DNA of 42,735 nucleotides. Source: Armatimonadota bacterium (GTDB lineage: Bacteria > Armatimonadota > UBA5829). Shown piece after piece: positions 8,087 to 17,764 of the stretch. The notes below the pieces were generated by a model. That model was given only the letters and a program-made list of their open reading frames with translations, ran no database searches and was not told the origin of the DNA. Both the position numbers and the translations under genes were made by a program. How positions within the stretch are numbered: the stretch's first letter is position 1; every line of letters begins with the position of its first letter. The DNA is taken from the NCBI GenBank assembly GCA_029907315.1, contig JARYME010000015.1:1-42735 (forward strand). The letters are read 5' to 3'.

Positions 8087-9805
8087 CTAGTCTGGAAATT
8101 CTACACCCTGTGCAGCGTTCACTATCAGCTGGGGATATACAGCTTGTCCGTCCCGCACACAGGAGCAGACGCCGGTCACTGCAACATAATGCCAAGTTGG
8201 ACCAACGATTACGCCAGGCGTCGCTATGCACCTAACTTGGGCTCCGCCATCATCAAGTAAGAACGTTTGGTCGTCTATCTGAGTGAACCGCCCGCACACG
8301 CGTACTAGGAGTCCGATGTTGTTCAGCCCAACTCCGTCCACAACACCGGTCTGGCCCGCTGCGCCCGCGAAGCCGAATGGCCCACCGCCTAGGTTCTTCG
8401 CCGTCATATACACTGGTTTCGCGATTGCCGGTTCACCCGACTGAGCGGACCACGCACGTATATAGCGCTCGCCGTTGGTGTTCGTTTTTACTCGACCAGT
8501 AACGCTGACCAGATGTCCTGGGTCGATGTTGTTGTCAGATAACTCCACTCTTATGCCAGAAACCTGCGCTTCTCCTATGACTTCCGACACGTAAAAAACC
8601 TGTCCGGTGGCTAGTGTGGAGACTACACCGGTGAGATTGACGAGTCGGTTGTCAAAACTCTGTTTTGCCTGCGGTATGCTCGTAACAGCAGTTTCGCAGC
8701 CCCAGCGAGCTATACAAAAAGACTCATATCCACCCGCGCTAGAAAAATATCCGCCTGCGTATAAAGCCTTCCCGGCTCCTAGTCCGTCATCGTAATCGCA
8801 CAGAGAATAAACAACTGGGTAGTCGCCGCCTATGCCTTCGCCCAATGCTTGCCAGTAGTTTCCATCCCATTTTGCTATCCTGTTTGCTGCTGTGCCGCCT
8901 GCGCTGGTAAAGGCGCCCGCAGCATAGAGAGCACCGTTAAACTCGCGCAAAGCACGAACCGATTGGTTCATGCCGGATCCCAGAGCCTGCCACGAGGAAC
9001 CGTCCCAGCAGGCGATTCTTGCTGCAGGCACGCCGCCAGCCTGAGTGAAGTCGCCCCCTGCGCACAGTTTTCCGTCGAAGACACATAGACTTTGAACGAA
9101 GTTGTTGACGCCCGACGAAACCGCTTGCCACGATTCACCGTTCCACCTAGCTATGTAGCTCGTGGGTACATTGCCGGCAAGTTGAAATCCTCCACCGGCA
9201 TAAAGTTCCCCGTTGTAGACGCAGAGCGCGAATACATACGGAAAAACGCCCCCATCGAGACCTGTTCCTACGGCACTCCATGAGGAACCGTTCCACTTTG
9301 CTATGTGAAGTGTGGACACTCCTCCCGCTGTTGTAAATGCGCCCCCTGCGTACAACTCGCCGTTGTACACACAGAGTGAGAGTACAGGCCCGTCGGTGCC
9401 GCTGCCCACTGGGTGCCAGCTTTCTCCATCCCATCTTGCAATGAAGTTGACTTCCACACCGCCCGCCGAAGTGAAATGCCCGCCCGCGTATAGTTCGCCA
9501 TTGTATTCGCACATAGCTTGGACGTAGCCGTTCACCCCTGAGCCTACGCCTCTCCAAGAGGTTCCGTTCCATCTGGCAATGTAGCTGACGGGTACGTTTC
9601 CCGCTGCCAAGAAAGTGCCACCCGCATACAGCTCACCTCGAAAGACGCACAGCGAGTTGACGTACGCATAAGTGGCACCGCCGAGTCCCTCCGCTGCGAA
9701 CAAGTCGCGCGCCCAGTCCGGACTGCATTGTGCTAATACTGCTTGTCCCGACACCAGGAAAGCGAATACTACAACAGCAACCAGAAAGCCGTAGACAATA
9801 CGCAT
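8087..9805 (-). CDS. Secreted repeat protein, probable seven-bladed beta-propeller plus OB-like tail
   Basis: A 572-residue protein with a clear signal peptide (MRIVYGFLVAVVVFAFLVS...LAQC) and GGAGGTGG five bases before the ATG. Residues about 45-375 hold seven repeats of about 46-50 residues with the pattern C-x-(Y/F)-N-G-E-L-Y-A-G-G-x-F-x-x-A-G-G, then I-A-x-W-x-G-x-S-W-x-x-V-G-x-G. Such LYAGG/IAKWNG repeats are typical of extracellular proteins in several phyla, and seven units fit one closed propeller. The C-terminal 190 residues look like two OB-fold-like units (VNLTGVVSTLATGQVFYVSE; LLVRVCGRFTQIDDQTFLLD). It converges on pilB with 38 bases between. No catalytic residues were recognised; a binding or adhesion role is inferred. 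Confidence 0.85.
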   Translation of the reverse strand: MRIVYGFLVAVVVFAFLVSGQAVLAQCSPDWARDLFAAEGLGGATYAYVNSLCVFRGELYAGGTFLAAGNVPVSYIARWNGTSWRGVGSGVNGYVQAMCEYNGELYAGGHFTSAGGVEVNFIARWDGESWHPVGSGTDGPVLSLCVYNGELYAGGAFTTAGGVSTLHIAKWNGSSWSAVGTGLDGGVFPYVFALCVYNGELYAGGGFQLAGNVPTSYIARWNGESWQAVSSGVNNFVQSLCVFDGKLCAGGDFTQAGGVPAARIACWDGSSWQALGSGMNQSVRALREFNGALYAAGAFTSAGGTAANRIAKWDGNYWQALGEGIGGDYPVVYSLCDYDDGLGAGKALYAGGYFSSAGGYESFCIARWGCETAVTSIPQAKQSFDNRLVNLTGVVSTLATGQVFYVSEVIGEAQVSGIRVELSDNNIDPGHLVSVTGRVKTNTNGERYIRAWSAQSGEPAIAKPVYMTAKNLGGGPFGFAGAAGQTGVVDGVGLNNIGLLVRVCGRFTQIDDQTFLLDDGGAQVRCIATPGVIVGPTWHYVAVTGVCSCVRDGQAVYPQLIVNAAQGVEFPD

Positions 9806-10003
9806 TTTCCACCTCCGGTTTTCATCTTACCATGGGTGCAAAAAACGTGCCGAAACTCGCAGGAAGCAGCTTTAAGATGTCTTGCGTCCAGTTTAAATGC
9901 GGACTCAATGGCGAATGCCAACGAGCTTTCGGTTGATTCAAACCAAGCCTTCGCAGGAATCGCCCTAGTATCTTCGTAAGGAGCAAAGCAGAGGAGGTTT
10001 TCA

Positions 10004-11149
10004 GTGCAGATGACCAGGCGTGATAGACTGATGGCAACGCTGCGGGGTGAACCTGTCGACCGGCCGCCCGTTTCTTTTTATGAGATTGGGGGCTGGAAAG
10101 TTGACCCAAATGACCCTGACCCATTCAACATTTACAATCATCCCAGCTGGCGTCCCCTTTTGGAGCTGGCGGAGAGCGAGACGGATATAATACGTATGTG
10201 TGCGCCGGCGTACAGTCCGCTGCCGGGTGTCCAGATAGAGGAGTTCTTCAAGACTGAAACCTGGATCCGGGACGGCTCGCTTTATACGCGCACCTCCGTT
10301 TGTGTTGGCGGCAGGACATTAACATCACTCACCAGGCGCGATCCGGATGTCCATACCGTCTGGACCATTGAGCATCTGCTGAAGACTCCGGAAGATGCCG
10401 AGCTGTACCTCCAGATTCCGGACGAGGTGTTTGTCCGTGAACCTGACGTATCCAATCTGTTTGAGGTGGAAAACGAACTGGGCGACCGCGGAATCGTGAT
10501 GATCGACACTGCGGATCCCATATGTCTCGCTGCGAGTCTTTTCTCTCTTGCGGATTACACTGTGATAGCATTTACGGAAAAGCGTTTGTTCCATCAGTTG
10601 CTTGAGAAGTTTGCGCGAATTATACTTCCTCGTGTCGAGAAAGTGGCGTCGGAGTTTCCCGGTCGACTGTGGCGTATCTGCGGACCGGAATATGCGACAG
10701 AACCCTATCTTCCTCCGGAGCTGTTTCGCGAATATGTGGTTCCCTATACGGGACTTCTCGTACAAGCAATTCAGAAACACGGCGGGTTTGCTCGCATTCA
10801 CTGCCACGGGCGCTTGAAAAACGTGCTACCTTACATTGCGGAAATGGGTCCGGCTGGTCTTGATCCAATCGAACCTCCACCCCAGGGAGATGTGGAGCTG
10901 CTGGAAGTGCGCCGCCAGTACGGCAAGGAGATGGTCTTGTTTGGGAATATAGAGGTGTCAGATATCGAGACAATGCCGCCCGCGGAGTTCGAGAAGCTTG
11001 TAGCGAAAACCTTGCGCGACGGAACAGAAGGCGAGGGGCGAGGCTTTGTTCTCATGCCGACGGCGGCTCCATACGGCCGAGTCGTCAGCGAGACGACTCT
11101 TGCCAATTATCGCACTATGGTGCGACTTGCAAAGAACTTCTCGCGGTGA
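10004..11149 (+). CDS. Uroporphyrinogen decarboxylase family (MtaA/UroD-like) protein
   Basis: The 381 residues follow the UroD/methyltransferase MtaA fold: TRRDRLMATLRGEPVDRPPVSF at the N-terminus, and LVQAIQKHGGFARIHCHGRLKN followed by MGPAGLDPIEPP near the C-terminus. The start is GTG at 10004 with GAGGAGG six bases upstream; ATG at 10010 is an alternative. The HCH cluster could bind zinc as in corrinoid methyltransferases, but the later Cys of MtaA is absent and no corrinoid protein gene is nearby. The true substrate is therefore unknown. Genuine HemE is shorter and has a different N-terminal signature. It is followed 19 bases later by rlmN. Confidence 0.85.
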   Translation: MQMTRRDRLMATLRGEPVDRPPVSFYEIGGWKVDPNDPDPFNIYNHPSWRPLLELAESETDIIRMCAPAYSPLPGVQIEEFFKTETWIRDGSLYTRTSVCVGGRTLTSLTRRDPDVHTVWTIEHLLKTPEDAELYLQIPDEVFVREPDVSNLFEVENELGDRGIVMIDTADPICLAASLFSLADYTVIAFTEKRLFHQLLEKFARIILPRVEKVASEFPGRLWRICGPEYATEPYLPPELFREYVVPYTGLLVQAIQKHGGFARIHCHGRLKNVLPYIAEMGPAGLDPIEPPPQGDVELLEVRRQYGKEMVLFGNIEVSDIETMPPAEFEKLVAKTLRDGTEGEGRGFVLMPTAAPYGRVVSETTLANYRTMVRLAKNFSR

Positions 11150-11168
11150 TCGGTTCTCCGAAGTCGAA

Positions 11169-12206
11169 ATGGTTGAGCGCAAACCTATAGACGTATTCGG
11201 AATGACAACGTCTGAGCTCGCCTCACTTTGCGATGAACTCGGCGAGCCTCGATACAGAGCCGAGCAGCTGGCGGATTGGTTGTATCGCAAGGGTGTGCGG
11301 GATTTCAGTGCTATGACGAATCTGCCCAAAACTCTGCGCGAACGGCTGAAAGAGTGTGCCGCGCTGACCAGGGCCGAAGTCGTAGCCAAGCACGCTGCGG
11401 ATGACGGCACAACCAAGTTTCTGCTAAAGCTCTCCGATGGAGAGACTGTGGAATCCGTGCTGCTGCCATACCCTGACCGCGTAAGCGTGTGTGTGTCGAC
11501 TCAGGTCGGCTGTCCTGTTGGGTGCGTTTTCTGCGCCACGGGCGCATCGGGTTTTGTGCGGAACCTGACTGCCGGGGAAATCGTTGACCAGGTTCTGACG
11601 CTCAGTGAGGCTAGTCGTGCCACACACGTAGTGTTCATGGGTATGGGAGAGCCGCTTCTCAACTTCGAAAACGTGTTAAAAGCGGTGCGTTTGCTCCACG
11701 ATGAAGTAGGTATCTCAATGAGGCGAATGACCGTTTCGACTGTTGGTATTACACCTGCCATACGCAGAATGGCTGATCTCAAACTACAGCTGACGCTTGC
11801 GGTGTCACTTCATGCGCCTGACCAAGATCTCCGAGCGCAGCTTATACCGCTATCGGCTAAGTACCCGCTTGATGAGTTATTGCAGGTTTGCAGGTCATAC
11901 GCGAACTATACCAAGCGGCGGATCACTTTTGAATATCTGCTGCTAGCAGGGATAAACGACTCGCCTTCACACGCCGCTCGTCTGGCGAAGATCCTGAAAG
12001 GTACCCTCTGCCACGTCAACCTGATCCCGTTCAACGAGGTACCGGAGGCGGATTTCAAAAGACCTTCAGAACGCGTCATAGCCGCCTTTCGTGCGGTTTT
12101 GGAACGCAGCGGAGTGCAGGTTACACAACGCGTCGAACGCGGACACGCGGTCGCCGCCGCTTGCGGACAGCTGCGAAGGCGGAGTGCAGGTGGGGCTCTC
12201 AGTTGA
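11169..12206 (+). CDS. rlmN: Dual-specificity 23S rRNA/tRNA adenine-C2 methyltransferase
   Basis: RlmN is a radical-SAM enzyme that methylates C2 of A2503 in 23S rRNA and A37 in some tRNAs. The CX3CX2C cluster motif is seen as CPVGCVFC, followed by FMGMGEPLLNFENV (SAM binding), STVGITPAIRRM, LAVSLHAPDQDLR, and a C-terminal RGHAVAAACGQL holding the methyl-carrying Cys. The ATG at 11169 gives 345 residues, typical of the family; a longer frame to 11046 would overlap the UroD-like gene and adds no family sequence. The Shine-Dalgarno is weak, which is consistent with coupling to the upstream gene 19 bases away. Confidence 0.95.
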   Translation: MVERKPIDVFGMTTSELASLCDELGEPRYRAEQLADWLYRKGVRDFSAMTNLPKTLRERLKECAALTRAEVVAKHAADDGTTKFLLKLSDGETVESVLLPYPDRVSVCVSTQVGCPVGCVFCATGASGFVRNLTAGEIVDQVLTLSEASRATHVVFMGMGEPLLNFENVLKAVRLLHDEVGISMRRMTVSTVGITPAIRRMADLKLQLTLAVSLHAPDQDLRAQLIPLSAKYPLDELLQVCRSYANYTKRRITFEYLLLAGINDSPSHAARLAKILKGTLCHVNLIPFNEVPEADFKRPSERVIAAFRAVLERSGVQVTQRVERGHAVAAACGQLRRRSAGGALS

Positions 12207-12278
12207 ATCAGTTCAGAGCGCATTGGAGGGGAGTCGAGCTCATTTGTGGGTTCAAGTTCAGAGAAAGGGCTTACGAGA

Positions 12279-13103
12279 ATGGAACGTGGAGTAGGTCTGG
12301 CGATATGGAACTTTGCTGCGGGAACGTTGGCTCAGCGCATTCGGCGGTGCGCCGCAGAAGGATTTGATTTCATAAGTCTGATCGGTCGAGACGCAGCGAG
12401 CCTCTCTCGGGGCCAGTGTCCCGATGTGGAGGAGGCACTCTTGGAAACTTCTCTTGCAGTCACGATTCACGCCGGTATGATGTCCGGTTGCGACCTCGTG
12501 CCTGCGGAGATTCTCTTGGACGACTTCAAATCGTTCATTGACTGGCACGACCGCACTGGTCGTTTGGCATGCGTGCACTACGATGCTGCTCGATCGCGTG
12601 GCGGGGAGTTTCTCTCCTCGCATATGCGCCAGGTGTTGAGCGAGATACTTGAGTGCTCCGCCGGCGCGGGCGTTAAAGTCGGAGTCGAAGACTGGCCTAT
12701 TACGCAAGAGCAGTTCGCAGAGTGTGAGGACCTTTCCCGCTACGAGCATTTTGGACTGTTGATCGATCTAGGGCATCTGAACATCAGACTGCGGCGCCGA
12801 TATGGGCTCGACAGTCCTTTCCCCGTAGATGCCGCGCGCGATTTCTTCCGCCAGTTGCCGCTGCCCGTCAATGAGCTACACCTGCACAACAATAATGGCG
12901 AACGCGATCAGCACGCTCCGCTCTCAAACGGTAATGCCGACATGTCTACGCTTGCCCGAATTCTTGCGGAGGCAGGTACGACGTGTTTAGCTACTGTCGA
13001 GATTGTGCCTGCCTGGTCCGGCATCGACGAAGATCAGGGATGGCGCGAGGCTTGCGCCGCTGCTGGGTTCTGGCGACAAGCGTTCGTCAGGCCTATATCT
13101 TGA
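12279..13103 (+). CDS. Xylose-isomerase-like TIM-barrel protein
   Basis: This protein of about 274 residues has the sequence texture of the AP endonuclease 2 / sugar isomerase superfamily. VGVEDWP holds a likely metal-binding Glu, LLIDLGHLNI the Asp and His, and ELHLHNNNGERDQHAPL the later His-rich site, with ATVEIVPAW near the end carrying the last Glu. These are the usual divalent-metal ligands of hydroxypyruvate or inosose-type isomerases and epimerases. The ATG at 12279 follows AAAGGG; a GTG at 12246 is an alternative. It lies 72 bases downstream of rlmN and its last 11 bases overlap the convergent gene at 13093. The substrate is unknown. Confidence 0.8.
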   Translation: MERGVGLAIWNFAAGTLAQRIRRCAAEGFDFISLIGRDAASLSRGQCPDVEEALLETSLAVTIHAGMMSGCDLVPAEILLDDFKSFIDWHDRTGRLACVHYDAARSRGGEFLSSHMRQVLSEILECSAGAGVKVGVEDWPITQEQFAECEDLSRYEHFGLLIDLGHLNIRLRRRYGLDSPFPVDAARDFFRQLPLPVNELHLHNNNGERDQHAPLSNGNADMSTLARILAEAGTTCLATVEIVPAWSGIDEDQGWREACAAAGFWRQAFVRPIS

Positions 13104-13533
13104 GATCGATTATCGCGCTGACGCCGACTCCATAGATGCGCTTGATGTTGCTTGTTGTCTTGCTTCCGACAGGGACAAGGGCTCGCACTCTGAGATTTCT
13201 GCCAATAACCGTGTTCGCTTCAATTTGGACCACGGCTTTGCACTTTTCGACGTTCTCCTTCGCGCCTATAACCTGAGCCGCCCCGATATGTGCGCCGCTA
13301 CCAAGACTGATTATGGGAACGACTGCAGTGGCTTCTGTCGTACCTACGTTCTTGTTGGCGGTAAGCTTGTTGATGAAGTCGTTGATCTGGGAGCCAAACT
13401 TGTCCACGATAAATGCTATTCCGCCAGCTTTCAATATGTCACCCGGCAGCCCCGCGAATGCCGTTATAGACACTGCCGCCAACACTACTGCAAGAGCCAC
13501 GAAAAAGATTCTGGAACTACTTGTCTTGATCAT
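13093..13533 (-). CDS. Small secreted protein of unknown function
   Basis: A 146-residue product with an excellent ribosome binding site (AAAGGAGGT, six bases from the ATG) and a clear signal peptide (SRIFFVALAVVLAAVSITAFAG). The mature part is Gly, Val and Ile rich, starts with an amphipathic segment (IAFIVDKFGSQINDFINKL) and then has a beta-rich region with VVPIISLGSG and IRRIYG-like elements (NIKRIYGVGVSAIIDLKI at the end). No family was recognised. Its 3' end overlaps the convergent TIM-barrel gene by 11 bases. It may be periplasmic or surface-exposed. Confidence 0.75.
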   Translation of the reverse strand: MIKTSSSRIFFVALAVVLAAVSITAFAGLPGDILKAGGIAFIVDKFGSQINDFINKLTANKNVGTTEATAVVPIISLGSGAHIGAAQVIGAKENVEKCKAVVQIEANTVIGRNLRVRALVPVGSKTTSNIKRIYGVGVSAIIDLKI

Positions 13534-13594
13534 CTGGCTACCTCCTTTGATGATGTTTCGGCTGTCTGGGCGCCAAGCGACGCCAAACCAATTA

Positions 13595-13674
13595 CCACGG
13601 AGGAACAGAAGATATCAGGTAATAACTCAACACTAGGTTAACTAGGTTATTGCTTCCGTTGTCTTGCTCCGTGG
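13595..13674. repeat. Imperfect inverted-repeat element between two divergent genes
   Basis: CCACGGAG (13595-13602) and CTCCGTGG (13667-13674) form perfect 8-bp inverted arms. They enclose a second inverted pair, AATAAC (13621-13626) and GTTATT (13646-13651), and a tandem duplication of ACTAGGTTA (13632-13640 and 13641-13649). The ends resemble the CACGGAG-type intergenic repeats seen in several bacterial genomes, but no copy elsewhere in the window confirms mobility. It could also act as an operator. Confidence 0.4.
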
Positions 13675-13732
13675 ATTAACCGGAGACATTATACCCGTTC
13701 TGAGCCGCGCGGGAAGCATTTTTCAGATTGTC

Positions 13733-14947
13733 ATGTGGGTTCCCTTTGCCAATTCTGTTCCCCCGGATGCACGCTCTGCGTACAAGCGCGATGTCGTGTC
13801 AGGAATTCTGGCAGCTGTTATGTCTGGGCTGACAGGTCCCTTTGCTGCGGTCATCGCTCGGAAAACCCTACATGCCTCCGCATTGGAAATCAGTTTGCTC
13901 TCAGTTGCACCGATGGCTGGCTATCTTTTGTCCCTCGTGTGGGCGAACATTATGGAGGGCCGGCCTAAGATGCCTTTTGCGGTCTGGTCCTGGGTTGTTG
14001 CACGTGGGCTACTGGTTTTGTGTGTAGCTGCTGTAAAGTCGTGGCTTTTCGTCGGGATCTTCGCAGTCACTTCTTTCATCGCTTCGGTCGCGCAGCCGGC
14101 GTATTCCGCGGTAATGAAGGAAGTCTACCCCGACAGTGATCGATCCAGGATAATGGGGTACGCTAGAGTTTGTACAATTGCCGCATATGTGGTCGTGACT
14201 GCAGTGGCGGCCCCGCTGGTGAAGGGCTACAACTATCGGTTTGTATTTCCTGTAGCTGCACTCTTTGGAGTAGCATCCGCACTTGTCTTCGGACAGATCA
14301 AAGCCACAAAGGCAGAGGGAAACGCCGAGGTTCCACTCCACCGGTTCGTAGGCAGCGGCTTGATGATACTTCGTGATGATCCAGCATTCGCTTGGTTCTG
14401 CGCAGGTATCTTCGTCTTCGGTTTCGCCAATTTTCTTGCTACCCCCATATATACGGTGTATCAGGTGGAGATTGGAGTTGATACGACCTGGGCCGGGGTT
14501 TACTCCATTATCGCCGCTTTAACTATGACATTTGCCTATGCCTATTGGGGACCGTACACGGACAGAAAAAGCCCGCAGATAGCGGTTGCCGTTCAAACTT
14601 TAATGTTTGCGCTGGTGCCGCTTATCTATTGCTTTGCCACTCGGCCGTGGATGCTGCTTCCTGCTATGATAATAGCTGGGATCGCAAACGCAGGACTGGA
14701 GCTGTCTTACTTCAGTGGTGTGCTGTACTTTGCTCCTGAGGAACGCGTGACAAGCTATCAGGGATTGTTCCTAAGCCTGATGGGTTTCAGAGGTGTAATC
14801 GCGCCTTTTCTCGGAGCAGCGCTGCAGCAATCTGGACTTCTTTCTCCTAGGGCTATTTTTGCCCTAACTGCTGTAATGATAGCAACCGGTGCACTAATCC
14901 AAGCCGTCGGACTGCGCAAATTCCCCCGCAGCAGTCCCACTTCATAG
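13733..14947 (+). CDS. Major facilitator superfamily transporter
   Basis: About 404 residues from the ATG at 13733, with roughly 12 hydrophobic segments, as in MFS carriers. DRSRIMGYARV after the fourth segment corresponds to the cytoplasmic loop, and YWGPYTDRKSPQIAV resembles the DRxGRR-type loop of the second half. The start is uncertain: a TTG at 13664 would add 23 residues but lies inside the inverted-repeat element and has no Shine-Dalgarno. No substrate can be assigned. The gene converges on rhaB 15 bases away, which weakly suggests a sugar or its breakdown product. Confidence 0.82.
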   Translation: MWVPFANSVPPDARSAYKRDVVSGILAAVMSGLTGPFAAVIARKTLHASALEISLLSVAPMAGYLLSLVWANIMEGRPKMPFAVWSWVVARGLLVLCVAAVKSWLFVGIFAVTSFIASVAQPAYSAVMKEVYPDSDRSRIMGYARVCTIAAYVVVTAVAAPLVKGYNYRFVFPVAALFGVASALVFGQIKATKAEGNAEVPLHRFVGSGLMILRDDPAFAWFCAGIFVFGFANFLATPIYTVYQVEIGVDTTWAGVYSIIAALTMTFAYAYWGPYTDRKSPQIAVAVQTLMFALVPLIYCFATRPWMLLPAMIIAGIANAGLELSYFSGVLYFAPEERVTSYQGLFLSLMGFRGVIAPFLGAALQQSGLLSPRAIFALTAVMIATGALIQAVGLRKFPRSSPTS

Positions 14948-14962
14948 CACGAGCTCGGTGGT

Positions 14963-16459
14963 TTAGCCCACCGGCGGCTGAGCTGCTATTTGTTTGAATA
15001 TGGAGTACGCTTCCTCGACCCCGGCTACTTCTCTCGGTTCGTAGGTTTCGAGGTCGAATGAGTTGCGCACTATCTGGCGGACTTCTTCAAGCGACTCGAT
15101 GAAGCCTCTGCCCATACCTTGGACAAGCACATTCCCCGTGGCTGTGGCTTCGACCGGTCCAGCTATCACTTTTCTTCCTGTGACGTCGGCCGTGAGCTGC
15201 GAGAGAAGCTTGTTCTGGGTTCCGCCGCCGACTATATGGATGGGTTCGTGCCTGCGGTTGAACATCTCGTCTAAGTCATCAACGGTTGCTCGATATCGGA
15301 GAGCCAAGCTGTCAAGTATGCAGCGCACTATTTCGCCTTTCGTTTCGGGGATTGGCTGACCTGTAACTTTGCAGAACTGCTGCACGCGCTGCGGCATATA
15401 TCCAGGAGGCAGGAAAAGCGGGTCGTCCGGGTTGATGATCGATTTGAATGCTGGAGACTCGCCGGCCATTGCGGTCAGGTCTGCGTATGAAATCTCCTCC
15501 CCTTCAGCAGCCCAAGTCCTCCGGCACTCCTGGACGATCCAGAGTCCCATTATGTTCTTGAGGAAGCGGAACGTCCCGCAAACACCGCCCTCGTTCGTGT
15601 AATTCTTCTGATAGGATGCTTCGTTTATCAGAGGTTTTTGCACCTCAACGCCCATCAATGACCAGGTCCCCGAGCTTAGGTAAACGTGTCCTTCGCCCGT
15701 TGCCGGGACGGCCGCCACTGCGCTGCCCGTATCGTGGGTCGCCGGTGCCACTACGGGAATACCTTCGCCCGCGCCTAGCTCTGCCGCAATACTTTCGTGC
15801 AGCGGACCAATTAGTGTTCCGGGCTGAACGATAGGCGGGAATATGTGCGGTGGGATACCTAATGCTTCGGCCAAGTCTGTGGCCCAACCACCGGCTGTTG
15901 GGTCGTACAGCATAGAAGTCGTAGCAATGGAGAATTCGCTGAGTTTTTCACCGGTCAACCAATAGTTGAACAGGTCCGGCATCATAAGCAAGGTGGAGGC
16001 GCACCTCAGAGCAGGGGATCCGCTGTCGACCATCGCGTAGAGCTGGAATATGGTGTTGAGCTGCATAAACTGAATGCCAGTGCGTTCGAATATCTGGCGC
16101 CGTGGCACCTTCTGAAACACCTTTTCCATCATTCCGTTTGTTCGACTGTCTCGGTAATGATACGGGATCATGACCAGCTCGCCGTCTTCTCCAAGCAGAC
16201 CAAAATCGACGCCCCACGTGTCTACCCCAATTCCATCGATTGCACCGTCGGTCTCACGCAGTGCCAGCTTGATTCCCTGCTTGATATCCGAAAACTGCTT
16301 GAGTACATCCCAGTGCAAGTGTCCAAGCACGTTCACTGGTCCATTAGGAAACCTGTGTACCTCGCGCAGCTCGAGCCTGTTGTCTTTGATGATTCCCAGC
16401 AACGCGCGGCCGCTTTCTGCGCCAAAGTCGATCGCCAGAAATTTCGAGTCCCTAGCCAT
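14963..16459 (-). CDS. rhaB: Rhamnulokinase (FGGY family)
   Basis: This 498-residue carbohydrate kinase phosphorylates L-rhamnulose at O1. The N-terminal ATPase element FLAIDFGAESGRALLG is the RhaB form of the FGGY signature. GIGVDTWGVDFGLL, IPYHYRDSRT, HDTGSAVAAVPA, YLSSGTWSLMGVE and IHIVGGGTQNKLLSQLTADV are also RhaB-like, and the length is usual. GGAGG precedes the ATG. It is the last gene of the minus-strand run, 43 bases after apgM. No rhamnose isomerase is in the window. A class II aldolase that could act on the product lies about 17 kb away at 33818. Confidence 0.92.
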   Translation of the reverse strand: MARDSKFLAIDFGAESGRALLGIIKDNRLELREVHRFPNGPVNVLGHLHWDVLKQFSDIKQGIKLALRETDGAIDGIGVDTWGVDFGLLGEDGELVMIPYHYRDSRTNGMMEKVFQKVPRRQIFERTGIQFMQLNTIFQLYAMVDSGSPALRCASTLLMMPDLFNYWLTGEKLSEFSIATTSMLYDPTAGGWATDLAEALGIPPHIFPPIVQPGTLIGPLHESIAAELGAGEGIPVVAPATHDTGSAVAAVPATGEGHVYLSSGTWSLMGVEVQKPLINEASYQKNYTNEGGVCGTFRFLKNIMGLWIVQECRRTWAAEGEEISYADLTAMAGESPAFKSIINPDDPLFLPPGYMPQRVQQFCKVTGQPIPETKGEIVRCILDSLALRYRATVDDLDEMFNRRHEPIHIVGGGTQNKLLSQLTADVTGRKVIAGPVEATATGNVLVQGMGRGFIESLEEVRQIVRNSFDLETYEPREVAGVEEAYSIFKQIAAQPPVG

Positions 16460-16502
16460 TTGCTCAGCGCCTCCAACCTCAATCTTTGCCGGCGGGTTTT
16501 GT

Positions 16503-17741
16503 CTAAGCCCCGAACTTTTCCTGCACGCCCATTAACTGGGTAAGTATTTTCATAACGTCGATTCCGCGAATTCTGCCAAGTCCTCCGGCAGTTACCGATC
16601 TTTCGTCGTAGTGCTCGCATTTATCCACGCGCACACCTTCTCCCCAGAACACTATCGGTACTGGGTCTCCGGAATGGTCCTTAACGGCGCACGGAGTCGA
16701 ATGGTCGGCGGTTAGGACTACGTAGGTGTTCTCGGGCAAATGGGACATGATATAGCCCACCATTTCGTCGAGTTTGGCTATCATCTCGAGCTTGACTTGA
16801 GGCGAGTCATCGTGTCCGCCAACATCGGCGCCCTTAACGTTGCACAAGACGAAATCATGCGTTGCCAGCCGCTCGATAACGGCTTTCCCCATATTGAGCA
16901 CGTTGGAGTCTGGTCCTCCTGTGGCACCAGGCACCTCTGTGATGTCCATTCCTACGTAGCGTGCCACGCCGTTTATGAGACCGGTCTCCGCTACACAAGC
17001 TGCTTTGAGCCCATATTCCGATTCGAACGGTTCAATGGACGGCCCCAAACCTGCACCGCGCGGCAGAATAATGTTTGCGGGTTTCAAACCCTGCGCAATA
17101 CGTTCTTTGTTCACGGGATGATCCTTAAGTATTTCATAGGATCGCCGCACAAATTCATTGACGGCTTTGGCTGTTCTTACTGCGCTTTCGTTGTTCGGGT
17201 CAAGAGGCTCGCAAGTCAACACCTTCTCGCCCTCGTGGTGTGGGTCTGTATCGGTGATCTCCGCGGATAAGTTCGGACCGCGCAGTATAAGAGCGCCGCG
17301 GTGTGCAACGGATTCTTTGAATATCGCTTTGATTCCATCAAGGTCCAGACCGTTTACCGCTGCTGCCAGCTGGTCGGTGCCGCTGGTGATGCGCCCGGCT
17401 CTGCGATCCAGGACTACCATGTTCTCGTCGACCGTGGAGAAGTTGCACCTGAAAGCTACGTCACCTTTCTTGACGTCCATGCCGATGCCGGCGGCTTCGA
17501 ACGGTCCCCTGCCGGTGTAGTACTTGTACGGGTCATATCCCAGTATCGCAAGGTGTGAGGTGTCGCTGCCAGCACGCACGCCGGGAGCGATGGGATCCAT
17601 TAACCCGCACTCCCCTTCTTTGGCTAGTTTGTCCAGGTTCGGTTTGTTCGCTGCTTCGAGCGGGGTCTTATCGCCCAAAGATTTGATCGGCCTGTCTCCC
17701 AGGCCGTCTGCTACCAAGAGAATAGCCTTTGCCTTGTTCAT
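16503..17741 (-). CDS. apgM: 2,3-bisphosphoglycerate-independent phosphoglycerate mutase, archaeal type
   Basis: This enzyme interconverts 3- and 2-phosphoglycerate in glycolysis and gluconeogenesis. The 412-residue size and the alkaline-phosphatase-fold motifs match the archaeal ApgM family rather than the roughly 510-residue Gpm[28 protein letters not shown] with the catalytic Ser, [23 protein letters not shown] and [11 protein letters not shown]. The ATG at 17741 follows GGAGG; an open extension to 17789 lacks conserved residues. It starts 23 bases after birA. Use of this enzyme in bacteria is scattered but known. Confidence 0.93.
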   Translation of the reverse strand: MNKAKAILLVADGLGDRPIKSLGDKTPLEAANKPNLDKLAKEGECGLMDPIAPGVRAGSDTSHLAILGYDPYKYYTGRGPFEAAGIGMDVKKGDVAFRCNFSTVDENMVVLDRRAGRITSGTDQLAAAVNGLDLDGIKAIFKESVAHRGALILRGPNLSAEITDTDPHHEGEKVLTCEPLDPNNESAVRTAKAVNEFVRRSYEILKDHPVNKERIAQGLKPANIILPRGAGLGPSIEPFESEYGLKAACVAETGLINGVARYVGMDITEVPGATGGPDSNVLNMGKAVIERLATHDFVLCNVKGADVGGHDDSPQVKLEMIAKLDEMVGYIMSHLPENTYVVLTADHSTPCAVKDHSGDPVPIVFWGEGVRVDKCEHYDERSVTAGGLGRIRGIDVMKILTQLMGVQEKFGA

Positions 17742-17764
17742 TGCCAACCTCCGGACAGCCAATT

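Noticed and set aside
13664-13732. TTG-initiated N-terminal extension of the MFS transporter
   Set aside because: It lies partly in the inverted-repeat element and has no Shine-Dalgarno; the ATG at 13733 is a safer choice.
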